Part shown: positions 26,234-34,698 of the stretch, piece by piece | How positions within the stretch are numbered: position 1 is the stretch's first letter | Layout of the letters: every line of letters starts with the position of its first letter | Assembly: GCA_028284605.1 (NCBI GenBank) | Contig: JANQRL010000040.1 | Coordinates: 50,651 to 114,650 of the forward strand | Direction of reading: 5' to 3' | DNA length: 64,000 bases | Source of the DNA: Paracoccaceae bacterium | GTDB taxonomy: Bacteria > Pseudomonadota > Alphaproteobacteria > Rhodobacterales > Rhodobacteraceae | Translations under genes and position numbers: made by a program | The notes under the pieces: model-generated | Told to the model about the DNA's origin: nothing | The model's database searches: none | What the model saw: only the letters and a program-made list of their open reading frames with translations

Positions 26234-27238
26234 GTGCTGACACGGCGAACATTCCTGGCCCTTCCGGTGGTTCTGGCCGCCTGCAAGCCCGGCGCGTCGG
26301 TGCTGGAGTTCAGCGGTGAGACGATGGGCACGACCTATATCGTCAGGGTTGTGGATCGCGGCAACACGCTTGGCCGCACCGCTCTCGGCGCGGCGATCGA
26401 CAGGGCGCTCGGCGACGTCACGGCGGAGATGTCGAACTGGGGGGCGGGGTCCGAGGTCTCGGTCTTCAACGCGGCGATGACCACCGAACCTGTTGCCGTC
26501 TCGCCCGGGCTCGTCGAGGTGGTTTCCGCGGCAGAGGAGGTCCGGCGCGCCAGCGAGGGCCGTTTCGACATTGCGCTCGGCCCGCTGATCGAGCTCTGGG
26601 GCTTCGGCGCCGGCGGGCAGGCGCGGCAGGTGCCGGGCGAGGCGTCGATCGTCGCGGTGCTGGAGCGGATGGGGCAGGGGGCGCCGGTCCTGGCCGGGAA
26701 CGGAGCCCTGCGCAAGGCCCGGCCCGAGACGGAGATTTTCCTCTCCGCCATCGGCAAGGGGCACGGTGTGGATCGCGTGGCGCGGGCCCTTGCCGGCCTG
26801 GGCGCGACAGACTTCATGGTGGAAATCGGCGGCGACCTCGTGACCTCGGGCCGGAACGAAGACGATCGGCCCTGGCGGATCGGAATCGAGACCCCGGATC
26901 CGTTGGCGCCGAACCTTCAGCAGGTCGTGGGCCTGTCGGGCCGCGGCCTTGCGACCTCGGGCGATTATCGCAACTATTTCGAGGTCGACGGCACGCGCTA
27001 TTCCCACATCCTCGACGCCCGGACCGGGCGGCCGGTGGCGCACCGGACGGCCTCGGCCACGGTGCTGGCGGAGAACGCGATGCTGGCGGATGCCTGGGCG
27101 ACGGCGATGCTGGTCCTGGGCCGCCACAGGGGGCTGGAGATCGCCGAGGCGCGCGGCCTGCCGGTCCTCTTCATCGACCGTGCGGAAACCGGGTTCACGG
27201 CGACGCCAAGCACGGGATTTGCCGAACTCCAGGCGTGA
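26234..27238 (+). CDS. apbE: FAD:protein FMN transferase, lipoprotein form
   Basis: 334 aa. The signal peptide carries a lipobox LAAC (Cys17) and a TRRTFLAL twin-arginine-like start, so it should be an exported lipoprotein. ApbE motifs: MGTTYIVRV after the signal, the AIGKGHGVDRVA segment near residue 180, and YSHILDARTGRPV before the C-terminal Asp/Ala/Thr region with the Mg and FAD ligands. It transfers FMN to Thr of NqrB and NqrC. GTG 26234 was chosen over TTG 26222 since GGAG (26224-26227) sits 6 bases upstream. Operonic with nqrM. Confidence 0.96.
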   Translation: MLTRRTFLALPVVLAACKPGASVLEFSGETMGTTYIVRVVDRGNTLGRTALGAAIDRALGDVTAEMSNWGAGSEVSVFNAAMTTEPVAVSPGLVEVVSAAEEVRRASEGRFDIALGPLIELWGFGAGGQARQVPGEASIVAVLERMGQGAPVLAGNGALRKARPETEIFLSAIGKGHGVDRVARALAGLGATDFMVEIGGDLVTSGRNEDDRPWRIGIETPDPLAPNLQQVVGLSGRGLATSGDYRNYFEVDGTRYSHILDARTGRPVAHRTASATVLAENAMLADAWATAMLVLGRHRGLEIAEARGLPVLFIDRAETGFTATPSTGFAELQA

Positions 27239-27256
27239 CACTACATTGGGAGCACG

Positions 27257-27493
27257 ATGGCCACCTTCGTTTTCGCCTTCATCTTCCTGCTCGTGACCAT
27301 GCTGGGCATGGCGCTCGGTGTGATCCTGATGGGTAAGCGCATCAAAGGCAGCTGCGGCGGCCTGAACGCGGTGTCGGGGGCCGATCACTGCCTGGTCTGC
27401 AAGCGCGAGATCGATCCGAACAGTTCCCTGCGCGAGCGGATGGACTGCCCCCGGGCCCGCAAGGCGCGTGAAGCCCTGCGCGCGGAGGACTGA
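27257..27493 (+). CDS. nqrM: Na+-NQR maturation protein NqrM (DUF539)
   Basis: 78 aa. One N-terminal membrane helix (residues 4-25), then a cytoplasmic tail with four cysteines C33, C45, C48 and C64 (GSCGGL ... CLVC ... DCPRARKARE). This matches NqrM, which is needed to deliver iron to the NqrD/NqrE Cys site. It lies 18 bases after apbE. With apbE and nqrABCDEF the window holds everything known to be needed to build the pump. Confidence 0.96.
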   Translation: MATFVFAFIFLLVTMLGMALGVILMGKRIKGSCGGLNAVSGADHCLVCKREIDPNSSLRERMDCPRARKAREALRAED

Positions 27494-27524
27494 GTCCGGA
27501 AACCGCCTTGCCGTCCGGGCGGGG

Positions 27525-27617
27525 ACGGCCCGTCGACGGGCCGTATTCACGCGATCTCGAGATCGCGTCCTCAAGGGCCGCGGGCGGCGCTTCCGGAAAG
27601 GCGCGTCGACGCGCCTT
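27525..27617. repeat. array of four 20-bp palindromes (copy 2), downstream of nqrM
   Basis: Units at 27525-27544 (identical to unit 1 of copy 1), 27549-27568 (ACGCGATCTCGAGATCGCGT, perfect palindrome but different arms from copy 1), 27573-27592 (one internal mismatch) and 27598-27617 (identical to unit 4 of copy 1). Spacers are 4, 4 and 5 bases. It starts 32 bases after the nqrM stop and ends 55 bases before the 3' end of the convergent small gene, so it is well placed to act as a bidirectional transcript end. Confidence 0.88.
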
Positions 27618-27671
27618 CCGCCGGGACCCGCAAAGCTCCCGGGGGTCCGATCGGGTCGATCTGGCGCCGGC

Positions 27672-27860
27672 CTAGTCCCACCTGAGCGGGAGGAAGCCCA
27701 GAGCCAGCAGACACCCCGCCGCCACCGTCCCGAAGACCCAGAGCTGCCACCGCGGACCCTCGGCCTTCCAGACCCGGCGATACCGGTAGCCGGCCAGCAC
27801 GGCGGTCACGAAAATCGCCGTCGCGACGCCGGGCGTGAGGGAGATGTCGCCGAACTCCAC
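27672..27860 (-). CDS. 62-residue membrane protein, unknown function
   Basis: GTG start at 27860 with AAGGGA 9 bases upstream, TAG at 27672-27674. Two hydrophobic stretches, about residues 11-26 (GVATAIFVTAVLAGYRY) and 41-58 (WVFGTVAAGCLLALGF), are separated by a basic, Trp-containing loop. A longer in-frame ATG at 27905 exists but is less well supported. No family recognised. It is transcribed away from the CBS gene (27971), with which it shares a short divergent promoter region. Confidence 0.5.
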   Translation of the reverse strand: MEFGDISLTPGVATAIFVTAVLAGYRYRRVWKAEGPRWQLWVFGTVAAGCLLALGFLPLRWD

Positions 27861-27970
27861 CGAAATCGTTCCCTTACCTGCGCTTCCCGCGTAGGCTCGT
27901 CGCACAGGCAGGCCCTGAACGACAAGGCCCGGACGATCAGGCCGAAAGACCCAAGAGGAGGACCCGCCAG

Positions 27971-28495
27971 ATGTCAGACCAAGTGGGAAGCCGCAGCTAC
28001 GGCGTCGTCGAAACCGAGCGCGGAACCATGACCCAATCGACCGAGACCAACATGACGAGGACCCAGGCGACGGTTCGCAACCTGCTCGACCGTAAGGGCG
28101 AGGACGTCTTCACCATCCGGCCCGCAGCCGCGCTGTCCCAGGCCGTCGTCGCCCTGCGGGACCGGCATATCGGCGCCCTGGTCGTTACCGACGCCAACGG
28201 CACGCTCCTTGGTATCCTGTCGGAGCGCGACATCGTGCGCAAACTGGCGGAGACCCCCGGCCAGACCCTGCCGCAGAGCGTTGAGGAGAACATGACGCGG
28301 AAGGTGACGACCTGTACCCCCGACGACACGCTCATCTCGGTGCTCCAGGCGATGAATGACGGCCGGTTTCGCCATATGCCGGTCGTGGAGGATGGCCGGC
28401 TGTGCGGCATGCTCACGATCGGCGATCTCGTGCGCCACCGGCTGGAAGAGCTGGAATACGAGGCGTTGCAGATGAAGCAGTTGATCGTCGGCTGA
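27971..28495 (+). CDS. CBS-domain pair protein
   Basis: 174 aa. Two CBS domains (about residues 35-95 and 105-165) with repeated motifs GALVVTDANGTLLGILSERDIVRKL and RHMPVVEDGRLCGMLTIGDLVRHRL. Such stand-alone pairs bind adenine nucleotides and act as energy or redox sensors of partner enzymes. GAGGAGG at 27954-27960 supports ATG 27971; an internal ATG at 28028 is a possible shorter start. No operon partner: the SDR gene follows after 156 bases. The partner protein is unknown. Confidence 0.9.
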   Translation: MSDQVGSRSYGVVETERGTMTQSTETNMTRTQATVRNLLDRKGEDVFTIRPAAALSQAVVALRDRHIGALVVTDANGTLLGILSERDIVRKLAETPGQTLPQSVEENMTRKVTTCTPDDTLISVLQAMNDGRFRHMPVVEDGRLCGMLTIGDLVRHRLEELEYEALQMKQLIVG

Positions 28496-28651
28496 GCGGC
28501 GACCGCGCCGGTTTCTGGCCGCCTCCGTCGCGCGTGTCCAACGCTGCGACGTGCCGCAAGGTTACGCTGCCCTGAGCGCCGGCTCTGCGGTAGGCAGTAG
28601 GGCAGACGGCACGATGTGCCGGACCGGATATCGCAATCGGGGAGGTCGGGC

Positions 28652-29443
28652 GTGAAAGCGGACTTCGATTATACGGGCTGCAATGTCTTCGTCGTCGGCG
28701 GGACCAGCGGCATCAATCTGGGCATCGCCAGGGCTTTCGCGGCGGCCGGCGCCCGGCTCGGCGTGGCATCGCGCAACCCGGACAAGGTGGACGCGGCGGT
28801 CGCGGTGCTGGGCTCCGCCGCGGGCCCGGCCTCGGGCTATGCCTTCGATGTCCGCGACGCCGACGCCGTGGAGGCGGGGCTGGCCGCCTTCGCCCAGGAG
28901 GCCGGCGCGATCGACGTGCTGATCTCCGGCGCGGCCGGCAACTTCCCGGTCCTGGCCAAGGATCTGAGCCCGAACGGCTTCAAGGCCGTGGTCGATATCG
29001 ATCTGCTCGGCACATTCCACGTCATGCGCGCCGCCTATCCTCACATGAAGCGACCCGGCGGTAGCCTGATCAACATCTCGGCGCCGCAATCCACCGTGGC
29101 GATGCCGTTTCAGGTCCATGTCTGTGCCGCCAAGGCCGGGGTCGACATGGTGACGAAATGCCTGGCCCTGGAATGGGGCGGCGAGGGGCTGCGGGTGAAC
29201 GGCGTGGTGCCGGGGCCGATCGACGGCACCGAGGGCATGGCCCGCCTGGCCCCGAGCGAGAAGGCGCGCGAGCGGGTGGCCCGCAGCGTCCCGCAAGGGC
29301 GACTCGGAACGCCCGAGGATGTGGCCCGGGCCTGTCTCTTCCTGGGATCGGAGGCCGCCGGATACGTCAACGGCGTCATCCTCGGCGCCGATGGCGGCTG
29401 GGCGGTCGCGGGCGCCTCGATGGGGGGCGGTCTCGGCGGCTGA
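28652..29443 (+). CDS. SDR oxidoreductase resembling peroxisomal-type 2,4-dienoyl-CoA reductase
   Basis: 263 aa Rossmann SDR with cofactor motif GGTSGINLG (residues 16-24) and active-site Ser143 and Lys161. The usual catalytic Tyr four residues before the Lys is Val157. The stretch FQVHVCAAKAGVDM and the downstream GPIDGTEGMARL closely resemble DECR2-type 2,4-dienoyl-CoA reductases, which also lack that Tyr. These reduce dienoyl-CoA with NADPH during unsaturated fatty-acid breakdown. GTG 28652 was chosen over a GTG/ATG further upstream, because GGGGAGG ends 6 bases before it. Monocistronic by spacing. Confidence 0.82.
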   Translation: MKADFDYTGCNVFVVGGTSGINLGIARAFAAAGARLGVASRNPDKVDAAVAVLGSAAGPASGYAFDVRDADAVEAGLAAFAQEAGAIDVLISGAAGNFPVLAKDLSPNGFKAVVDIDLLGTFHVMRAAYPHMKRPGGSLINISAPQSTVAMPFQVHVCAAKAGVDMVTKCLALEWGGEGLRVNGVVPGPIDGTEGMARLAPSEKARERVARSVPQGRLGTPEDVARACLFLGSEAAGYVNGVILGADGGWAVAGASMGGGLGG

Positions 29444-29548
29444 TCGCCGGGCGACCGCCGCGGCGCGCCGACCCGCGGCGGAGCGGGGTCTGGCCCGTGG
29501 CCGCGCAATCCGCTAGGAGGTTGCCGGTCCACCAAGCGGGAGGGATGC

Positions 29549-30709
29549 GTGCGACTGCGCGATTGCCACAATTTCCAGGATTTCCGGCGCCTTGCGAAAC
29601 GTCGCCTGCCCGCGCCGATCTTCCACTATATCGACGGCGCCGCCGATGACGAGCTGACCTACCGGCGCAATACCGAGGCCTATGGCGATTGCGATCTGGT
29701 GCCCAATGTGCTGGCCGGGGTCGAGACGGTCGACATGTCGGTCGAGGTCATGGGCCAGACCCTCGCCATGCCGCTCTATTGCGCGCCGACCGCCTTGCAG
29801 CGCCTCTTTCACCATGAGGGCGAGCGCGCCGTGGCGAAGGCGGCAACGAAGTTCAGCACCATGTTCGGGGTCTCCTCCCTGGCGACGGTCACGGTCGAGG
29901 AGATCGCCGAGATCGCGCCCGGCCCGAAGATGTTCCAGTTCTACTTCCACAAGGACCGCGGGCTGAACGACGCCCTGCTGGAGCGCGCGCGGGCGGCGAA
30001 TTTCAATGTCATGGCGCTCACCGTGGACACAATTACCGGCGGCAATCGCGAGCGCGACCTGCGCACCGGCTTCACCTCGCCGCCGCGCCTCACCCCGGCC
30101 TCGGTGCTCAGTTTCGCGCTGCATCCGATGTGGGCCTGGAACTTCTACACCAAGGAGAAGTTCGACATGCCGCATCTGTCCGGCCATGTCTCGGAGGGGA
30201 CCAATCTCGCGGTCTCGGTCGGCAATTACTTCTCCACGATGCTCGATCAGTCGATGAACTGGAAGGATGCCGAGGCGCTCTGCGCGAAGTGGAACGGCCA
30301 GTTCGCGCTGAAGGGCGTGATGAGCGTCGAGGACGCCAAACGTGCCGTCGATATCGGCTGCACCGGGATCATGGTGTCGAACCATGGCGGCCGGCAGCTC
30401 GACGGCTCCCGCGCGCCATTCGACCAGCTTGCCGAGATCGTCGATGCGGTGGGCGACAAGATCGATGTGATCTGCGAGGGCGGCATCCAGCGCGGCACCC
30501 ATGTGCTCAAGGCGCTCAGCCTCGGCGCCAAGGCCTGTTCCGGCGGCCGGCTCTATCTCTACGCGCTCGCCGCAGCCGGGCAGGCGGGGGTGGAGCGGGC
30601 GCTCGATCACCTGCGCGTCGAGATCGAGCGCGACATGAAGCTGATGGGGATCACCAGGCTCGACCAGCTCAGCCGCGACAGTCTGCGCTTCCGGTCGCGT
30701 GCGGCCTGA
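29549..30709 (+). CDS. lldD: FMN-dependent L-lactate dehydrogenase / alpha-hydroxy-acid oxidase
   Basis: 386 aa TIM barrel. Catalytic residues: Lys255 (ALKGV), His279 and Arg282 in VSNHGGRQLDGS; FMN-phosphate segment ICEGGIQRGTHVLKALSLGA. The family oxidises L-lactate and related 2-hydroxy acids, passing electrons to the quinone pool. GTG start at 29549 with GGGAGGG just upstream. Its stop overlaps the next gene (TGATG), and a quinone-type D-lactate dehydrogenase follows, so lactate of both hands would be covered. Substrate range could be broader (glycolate, mandelate). Confidence 0.87.
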   Translation: MRLRDCHNFQDFRRLAKRRLPAPIFHYIDGAADDELTYRRNTEAYGDCDLVPNVLAGVETVDMSVEVMGQTLAMPLYCAPTALQRLFHHEGERAVAKAATKFSTMFGVSSLATVTVEEIAEIAPGPKMFQFYFHKDRGLNDALLERARAANFNVMALTVDTITGGNRERDLRTGFTSPPRLTPASVLSFALHPMWAWNFYTKEKFDMPHLSGHVSEGTNLAVSVGNYFSTMLDQSMNWKDAEALCAKWNGQFALKGVMSVEDAKRAVDIGCTGIMVSNHGGRQLDGSRAPFDQLAEIVDAVGDKIDVICEGGIQRGTHVLKALSLGAKACSGGRLYLYALAAAGQAGVERALDHLRVEIERDMKLMGITRLDQLSRDSLRFRSRAA

Positions 30710-31122
30710 TGGCGGGGCCGGAACAGGTCAAGCTCCTCTCGGGCGGCAATCCTCAGATCCCGAAGGGCTACGGGCCGGAGCCGGTGGCGCGCTACATCGC
30801 CGCGATGCCGGGCTGGAAACAGGGTGTGGGCCGCCGGATCGACGATATCGTGACGGCCGCTCTGCCCGAGGTCGAAAAGGCCGTGAAATGGAACTCGCCG
30901 TTTTACGGCGTCGAACGCGACCTCTGGTTCCTCTCCTTTCACTGTTTCACCAAATACGTGAAGGTGACGTTCTTTCGCGGAAGCTCCCTCGACCCGATGC
31001 CGCCCGGAACGTCGAAGTATCCCGAGGTGCGCTATCTCGACATCCGCGACGGGGACGATTTCGAGGCGCAGTTCGCGGACTGGGTGGGCCAGGCCGCGCG
31101 ACTTCCGGGCGAGAAGATGTGA
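30709..31122 (+). CDS. DUF1801 (YdhG/YdeI-like) domain protein
   Basis: 137 aa single-domain protein of the YdhG-like fold. Characteristic segments are MPGWKQGVGRRIDDIVTAALPEVEKAVKWNSPFYG and the Trp/Phe-rich WFLSFHCFTKYVKVTFFRG. The biochemical role of the family is unknown; some members are linked to iron-chaperone (frataxin-like) folds. It is inserted between lldD (overlap of 1 base) and dld (1 base), so it is translated with both lactate dehydrogenases. No membrane span or metal motif is visible. Confidence 0.85.
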   Translation: MAGPEQVKLLSGGNPQIPKGYGPEPVARYIAAMPGWKQGVGRRIDDIVTAALPEVEKAVKWNSPFYGVERDLWFLSFHCFTKYVKVTFFRGSSLDPMPPGTSKYPEVRYLDIRDGDDFEAQFADWVGQAARLPGEKM

Positions 31123-31123
31123 G

Positions 31124-32803
31124 ATGGCGGGGGACGGGCTCCTAGACGACCTGCGCGCCGTGGTCGGATCGCGACACGTCATCACCAATCCGCGCTCGAT
31201 GGAGCGGTTCTGCAAGGGCTACCGCTCCGGCTCGGGGCCGGCGCTCGCCGTGGTCCGGCCCGGCACGCTGCTCGAGCTTTGGAAGGTACTCCAGGCTTGC
31301 GTCGCGGCGGACAAGATCATCATCATGCAGGCAGCCAATACCGGCCTGACCGAAGGCTCGACCCCTAACGGCCACTACGACCGCGATACGGTGATCGTCA
31401 GCACCCTGCGGATGGACAGGATCCAGCTCCTGCGCGATGGCCGGCAGATCGTCAGCTTCCCCGGCGCCACGCTCTTTGCCCTGGAGAAGCTTCTGGCGCC
31501 GCTCGACCGCCAGCCCCATTCGGTCATCGGCTCGTCCTGTATCGGCGCGTCGATCATAGGCGGGGTCTGCAACAATTCCGGCGGCTCGCTGATCGAGCGC
31601 GGGCCGTCCTATACCGAACTTTCGCTTTATGCGCAGGTCACCGCGGAGGGCCGGCTGGAACTGGTCAATCACCTCGGCATCGACCTCGGCGACACGCCCG
31701 AAGAGGTGCTGACGCGGCTGGAAGAGGGCAGCTACGGCGAGGCCGACATCCAGGACAGCAACGCCAAGGCGTCCGACACCGAATACCACCGCCGGGTCCG
31801 CGAGATCGATGACCCGACCCCGGCGCGCTTCAATGCCGACACAAGGCGGCTCTACGAGGCGGCCGGATGCGCCGGCAAGCTCGCCGTGTTCGCGGTGCGG
31901 CTCGACACCTATCCGATCAATGCCGAAGAGCGGGTGTTCTACATCGCCACGAACGACACCGCTGCGCTGACCCGCCTGCGCCGCGACATGCTGGCGGAGT
32001 TCGCCTCCCTGCCGGTTTCAGCGGAATACATGCACGCCGATTGCTACGATATCTCAAAGGTCTACGGGAAGGACACGCTGGTCTTCATCGACAAACTCGG
32101 CACCGACCGGCTGCCGGCGATCTTCGCCCTGAAGGGCTGGGTCGACGCCCGGTTGAACAAACTGCCGCTTCTGCCGAAGAACTTCACCGATCGCGTGCTT
32201 CAGGGCCTCAGCCGGCTCTGGCCGAATGTGCTGCCAAAGCGGATGGAGGCGTTCCGGCGGCAATACGAGCACCACCTGATCCTGAAGATGCGCGATGGCG
32301 GCGTGGCCGAGGCGGAGGCTTACCTGACGGAGCATTTCAGCGAGGGCGATTGGTTCGCCTGCACCCCGCGGGAGGGAAAGATCGCCGGGCTTCACCGGTT
32401 CGCTGCGGCCGGGGCGGCGGTCCGATATCAGGCGGTCAATGCCGGGAGCGTCGAGGATATCCTCGCCCTCGACATCGCGCTCCGCCGCAACGACCGGGAC
32501 TGGTTCGAGGTCTTGCCGGCGGAGATCGACGAAGCCTTCGTCACCAAGCTCTATTACGGCCATTTCTTCTGCCATGTCCTGCATCAGGACTACATCGTCC
32601 GAAAGGGCCGCAATCCGAAGGCGATCAAGAAGAAGCTGCTGACGCTGCTCGATGGGCGCGGCGCGAAGTACCCGGCTGAGCACAATGTCGGCCATCTCTA
32701 CGCGGCGAGCGAAGAGCAGGCGGCGTTCTACCGGCGCTGCGATCCGACCAACACGCTCAATCCCGGGATCGGTGCGATGTCGAAGCGCAAGGACTATTCC
32801 TGA
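31124..32803 (+). CDS. dld: quinone-dependent D-lactate dehydrogenase
   Basis: 559 aa. PCMH-type FAD domain at the N-terminus (MQAANTGLTEGSTPNG, then GSSCIGASIIGGVCNNSGGSL), then the membrane-binding and capping domains typical of the E. coli Dld class, including YEHHLILKMRDGG and the C-terminal PAEHNVGHLYAAS with the substrate histidine. It oxidises D-lactate to pyruvate and feeds quinones as a peripheral inner-membrane enzyme. Last gene of the lldD operon; the next gene is convergent, 52 bases away. Confidence 0.93.
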   Translation: MAGDGLLDDLRAVVGSRHVITNPRSMERFCKGYRSGSGPALAVVRPGTLLELWKVLQACVAADKIIIMQAANTGLTEGSTPNGHYDRDTVIVSTLRMDRIQLLRDGRQIVSFPGATLFALEKLLAPLDRQPHSVIGSSCIGASIIGGVCNNSGGSLIERGPSYTELSLYAQVTAEGRLELVNHLGIDLGDTPEEVLTRLEEGSYGEADIQDSNAKASDTEYHRRVREIDDPTPARFNADTRRLYEAAGCAGKLAVFAVRLDTYPINAEERVFYIATNDTAALTRLRRDMLAEFASLPVSAEYMHADCYDISKVYGKDTLVFIDKLGTDRLPAIFALKGWVDARLNKLPLLPKNFTDRVLQGLSRLWPNVLPKRMEAFRRQYEHHLILKMRDGGVAEAEAYLTEHFSEGDWFACTPREGKIAGLHRFAAAGAAVRYQAVNAGSVEDILALDIALRRNDRDWFEVLPAEIDEAFVTKLYYGHFFCHVLHQDYIVRKGRNPKAIKKKLLTLLDGRGAKYPAEHNVGHLYAASEEQAAFYRRCDPTNTLNPGIGAMSKRKDYS

Positions 32804-32854
32804 GCCGGGGATCCCGAGCGGGCATGACGGCGCGCGCCGATCCTGCCGGGGCGG

Positions 32855-33706
32855 TCAGGTTTTGGAGGTCGCCACGGTTTCCGTTGCCCGCCCGGTCTCA
32901 CACCCCGGCCGAGCTGCGGTCGCCGCGCCATCCGACATCCTGTCACGCGGGCTGATCAGCGGCGTCCCGGTATTGGGATCGGGAAAGACCTTGGCCTCGA
33001 TGCCGAAAACCTCCCTCACCATCTCGCGGGTCACCACATCCGCCGGCGCACCGCGGCGCAGGAAGGAGCCGTCCTTCATCACGACCAGTTCGTCGGCATA
33101 GCGCGCCGCCTGCTCGATATCGTGGAGCACGACAACAACGGTCTTGCCGGCGGATTTGAGCGCCCGGAGCAGGTCCAGCACCTCGTATTGATACTTGATG
33201 TCGAGAGAGCTCGTCGGTTCGTCGAACAGCATGTAGGGCGCGTCCTGGGCCACGCACATCGCGACGAAGGCACGCTGCCGCTGACCGCCTGAGAGGCTCG
33301 CCACCGGGCGTTCGCGCAGAATATCGAGTTCCACCAGATCGAGCGCCTCATCGACCTTGCGGTCGTCGGCGGCGGAGCGAAACCCGAAGAGATTCTGATG
33401 CGGGGCGCGGCCATAGGCGACCAGATCGCGCACGCTGATCGCCGGCGGCACCACCGGATGCTGCGGCAGGAGCGAGACGATCCGGGCGATCCGGCGCCGC
33501 CCGATCCGGGCGATGTCCTGGCCCGCGATCTCGACCCTACCGGGCCCGGGATCGAGATGCCGCGCCGCCGATTTCAGGAGCGTCGACTTTCCGCATCCGT
33601 TCGGGCCGATCAGCGCGGTGATCATGCCGGCGCGCATCTCGACGCTCACATCGTTGAGCCGAAAGGCGTCGTAGCCGGCGCGGATATCGGTCAGGCGGAT
33701 GCTCAT
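32855..33706 (-). CDS. iron-siderophore ABC importer ATPase (FecE/FepC-like)
   Basis: 283 aa. Walker A GPNGCGKST at 34-42, signature LSGGQRQRAFVAM, Walker B PYMLFDEPTSSLD. The about 30-residue C-terminal tail after FGIEAKVFPDPNTGTPLISP is normal for siderophore ATPases. ATG 33706 overlaps the upstream permease stop (ATGA); the frame continues further upstream only as shadow of the permease gene. Last gene of a four-gene minus operon (FecB, C, D, E order). Confidence 0.93.
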   Translation of the reverse strand: MSIRLTDIRAGYDAFRLNDVSVEMRAGMITALIGPNGCGKSTLLKSAARHLDPGPGRVEIAGQDIARIGRRRIARIVSLLPQHPVVPPAISVRDLVAYGRAPHQNLFGFRSAADDRKVDEALDLVELDILRERPVASLSGGQRQRAFVAMCVAQDAPYMLFDEPTSSLDIKYQYEVLDLLRALKSAGKTVVVVLHDIEQAARYADELVVMKDGSFLRRGAPADVVTREMVREVFGIEAKVFPDPNTGTPLISPRDRMSDGAATAARPGCETGRATETVATSKT

Positions 33707-34698
33707 TCGTCGCCGTGGCTGGGCCGGTTCAGAAGCAGATAGATGAAGAACGGCGCACCGAAGAGCGCGGTCAGGACCCCGGCGGAAACCTCGATCGGCG
33801 GCAGGATCGCGCGGCCCGCCGCATCGGCCAGCATCACCAGCACCGCGCCGATCAGCAGGCTCGCGGGGAGAAGCTGACGGCTCGCCCCGCCGACGAGCGC
33901 GCGGGCGATATGCGGCGCGATCAGCCCGACGAAGCCGAGAACGCCCACAACGCTCACCGAGATCGCCGCGAGCAGGGTAGCGACCGCCAGCATAACGAGC
34001 CGCTCGATCCGCACATTCATGCCCAGAGAGGTGGCCTGGGCGGCGCCGAGCCGGATCAGGTCGAGCCGGAAGGCGAGCGCGAGGCCGAGTGCGATCAGAA
34101 CCGTGAGGAACGGCCAGACCGCTTCGAGATGCTGCCAACCCCGGCCCCAAAGCGATCCGGTCATCCAGATCATCGGCGCGGAGATGTCGTAGGTGTCGGC
34201 GGTCACCAGGATGAAGTCGACGCCGGCATCGCAGGTGAAGCCCACGGCGATGCCGATGAGCGCGAGACGGGCGGGCGAGATCGGCCGGAACTCCGCCATC
34301 GCGTAGACGATGCTCACCGCCGCGATGCCGCCGGCGATGGCGATCAGCGGCTGCCAGCCGAGGGGCAGATCCGGCACTGCGATGGCCGCAAGCAGTACCG
34401 CTAGCGCGGCGCCGGAATTGATCCCGATGATCTTCGGACTGGCCAGCGGGTTGCGCAGGATCGCCTGGATAATCGCGCCGGAAAGCGCGAGCGATGCACC
34501 GGTGAGCGCCGAGAGCAGGGTGCGCGGGACCCGCGAGGCGTTGATGATGAAGTCCTGGGTCGGGCCGTCGAGGCCGAAGAGGGTGTTGATGATCACGCCA
34601 GGCGGCACGCGGACCGCGCCGACGGCGAGGCTCAGCACGGCGACGGCGAGCGCGGCGGCGCCGAGCAGCGCATAGGTCAGCCCCAGACGGCCGGTCAT
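33703..34698 (-). CDS. iron-siderophore ABC permease (FecD/FepG-like)
   Basis: 331 aa FecCD family, about 10 helices. Contains the hallmark GASLALSGAIIQAILRNPLASPKIIGINSGA and GVLGFVGLIAPHIARALVG, followed by the coupling GA/PP segment LPPIEVSAGVLTALFGAPFFIYLL. Overlaps both neighbours by 4 bases. Forms a heterodimer with the FecC-like permease encoded upstream. Confidence 0.94.
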   Translation of the reverse strand: MTGRLGLTYALLGAAALAVAVLSLAVGAVRVPPGVIINTLFGLDGPTQDFIINASRVPRTLLSALTGASLALSGAIIQAILRNPLASPKIIGINSGAALAVLLAAIAVPDLPLGWQPLIAIAGGIAAVSIVYAMAEFRPISPARLALIGIAVGFTCDAGVDFILVTADTYDISAPMIWMTGSLWGRGWQHLEAVWPFLTVLIALGLALAFRLDLIRLGAAQATSLGMNVRIERLVMLAVATLLAAISVSVVGVLGFVGLIAPHIARALVGGASRQLLPASLLIGAVLVMLADAAGRAILPPIEVSAGVLTALFGAPFFIYLLLNRPSHGDE

